This document shows positions 5,981 to 6,087 of a stretch of DNA of 6,087 nt, one piece after another; positions within the stretch are counted from its first letter, which is position 1, and each line of letters starts with the position of its first letter. The translations under genes were made by a program, and so were the position numbers. The stretch is from contig CAIWVX010000463.1 in assembly GCA_903916205.1 (NCBI GenBank), positions 1-6,087 of the forward strand. The letters are read 5' to 3'. Below the pieces are notes generated by a model. That model did no database searches. It was given only the letters and a program-made list of their open reading frames with translations, and was not told the DNA's origin. Source of the DNA: an uncultured beta proteobacterium (GTDB taxonomy: Bacteria; Pseudomonadota; Gammaproteobacteria; Burkholderiales; Rhodocyclaceae).

Positions 5981-6029
5981 GATGGCCTGAGAGTTTGTAT
6001 AGAACGGCCTCATTGCCGCTCGGCTAGAT

Positions 6030-6060
6030 TTAGCTTGGTGGGGTTTTCAGCTTAAGCTAA
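6030..6060. repeat. Inverted repeats upstream of the dioxygenase gene
   Basis: TTAGCTT (6030-6036) is the reverse complement of AAGCTAA (6054-6060). The second arm belongs to the 10-base palindrome AGCTTAAGCT (6050-6059), and GATTTAG (6027-6033) can alternatively pair with CTAAATC (6064-6070). This dyad-rich stretch lies 50-90 bases before the dioxygenase start, a usual operator position. No convincing -35/-10 pair is seen with it. The upstream gene is outside the window. Confidence 0.35.
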
Positions 6061-6087
6061 GGCCTAAATCATGCAACGGAATTAAAG

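Noticed and set aside
5996..6001. TATACA as a -10 box for the dioxygenase gene on the minus strand
   Set aside because: It lies only about 15 bases from the chosen ATG, and no -35-like hexamer occurs 16-18 bases upstream.

Overview
The window holds most of a bacterial ISC iron-sulfur cluster assembly operon on the + strand, followed by two unrelated minus-strand genes. The order iscU-iscA-hscB-hscA-fdx-iscX, together with near-E. coli-like IscU and Fdx, is typical of Beta- and Gammaproteobacteria. The GC-rich hairpin repeat at the left edge resembles intergenic repeats I recall from Betaproteobacteria. A betaproteobacterium is therefore my best guess, but no genus can be named from this sequence.

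Layout. Positions 1-140 are non-coding and carry a double-hairpin repeat; no IscS C-terminus is present, so the operon either starts at iscU or is separated from an upstream iscRS. Positions 141-3999 hold six intact genes with short gaps (hscA and fdx overlap by 4 bases). Positions 4000-4293 lie between convergent genes and contain no convincing gene, but do contain several inverted repeats. Two of these, directly adjoining, are fully paired only if read as minus-strand RNA, and they sit just upstream of a strong ribosome-binding site and a 13-codon reading frame. Positions 4294-4965 (minus) encode a secreted outer-membrane beta-barrel protein. It has a well-formed sigma70-type promoter at 5085-5113 and a leader of roughly 110 nt with a hairpin. 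Positions 5177-5980 (minus) encode a YgiD/DODA-type extradiol dioxygenase of the LigB superfamily.

How the genes work together. IscU is the scaffold on which [2Fe-2S] clusters are built. HscB (J-protein) and HscA (Hsp70) bind the LPPVK segment of IscU and drive cluster release. IscA is an A-type carrier, Fdx supplies electrons, and IscX is a small regulator or iron-binding partner of the cysteine desulfurase IscS, which must be encoded elsewhere. The barrel protein and the dioxygenase have no evident functional link to ISC.

Most of the window is ordinary housekeeping. The least explained part is the structured 4000-4293 interval, followed by the leader of the barrel gene and the repeat ahead of iscU. 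I see no defence system, CRISPR array, tRNA, rRNA or insertion sequence.
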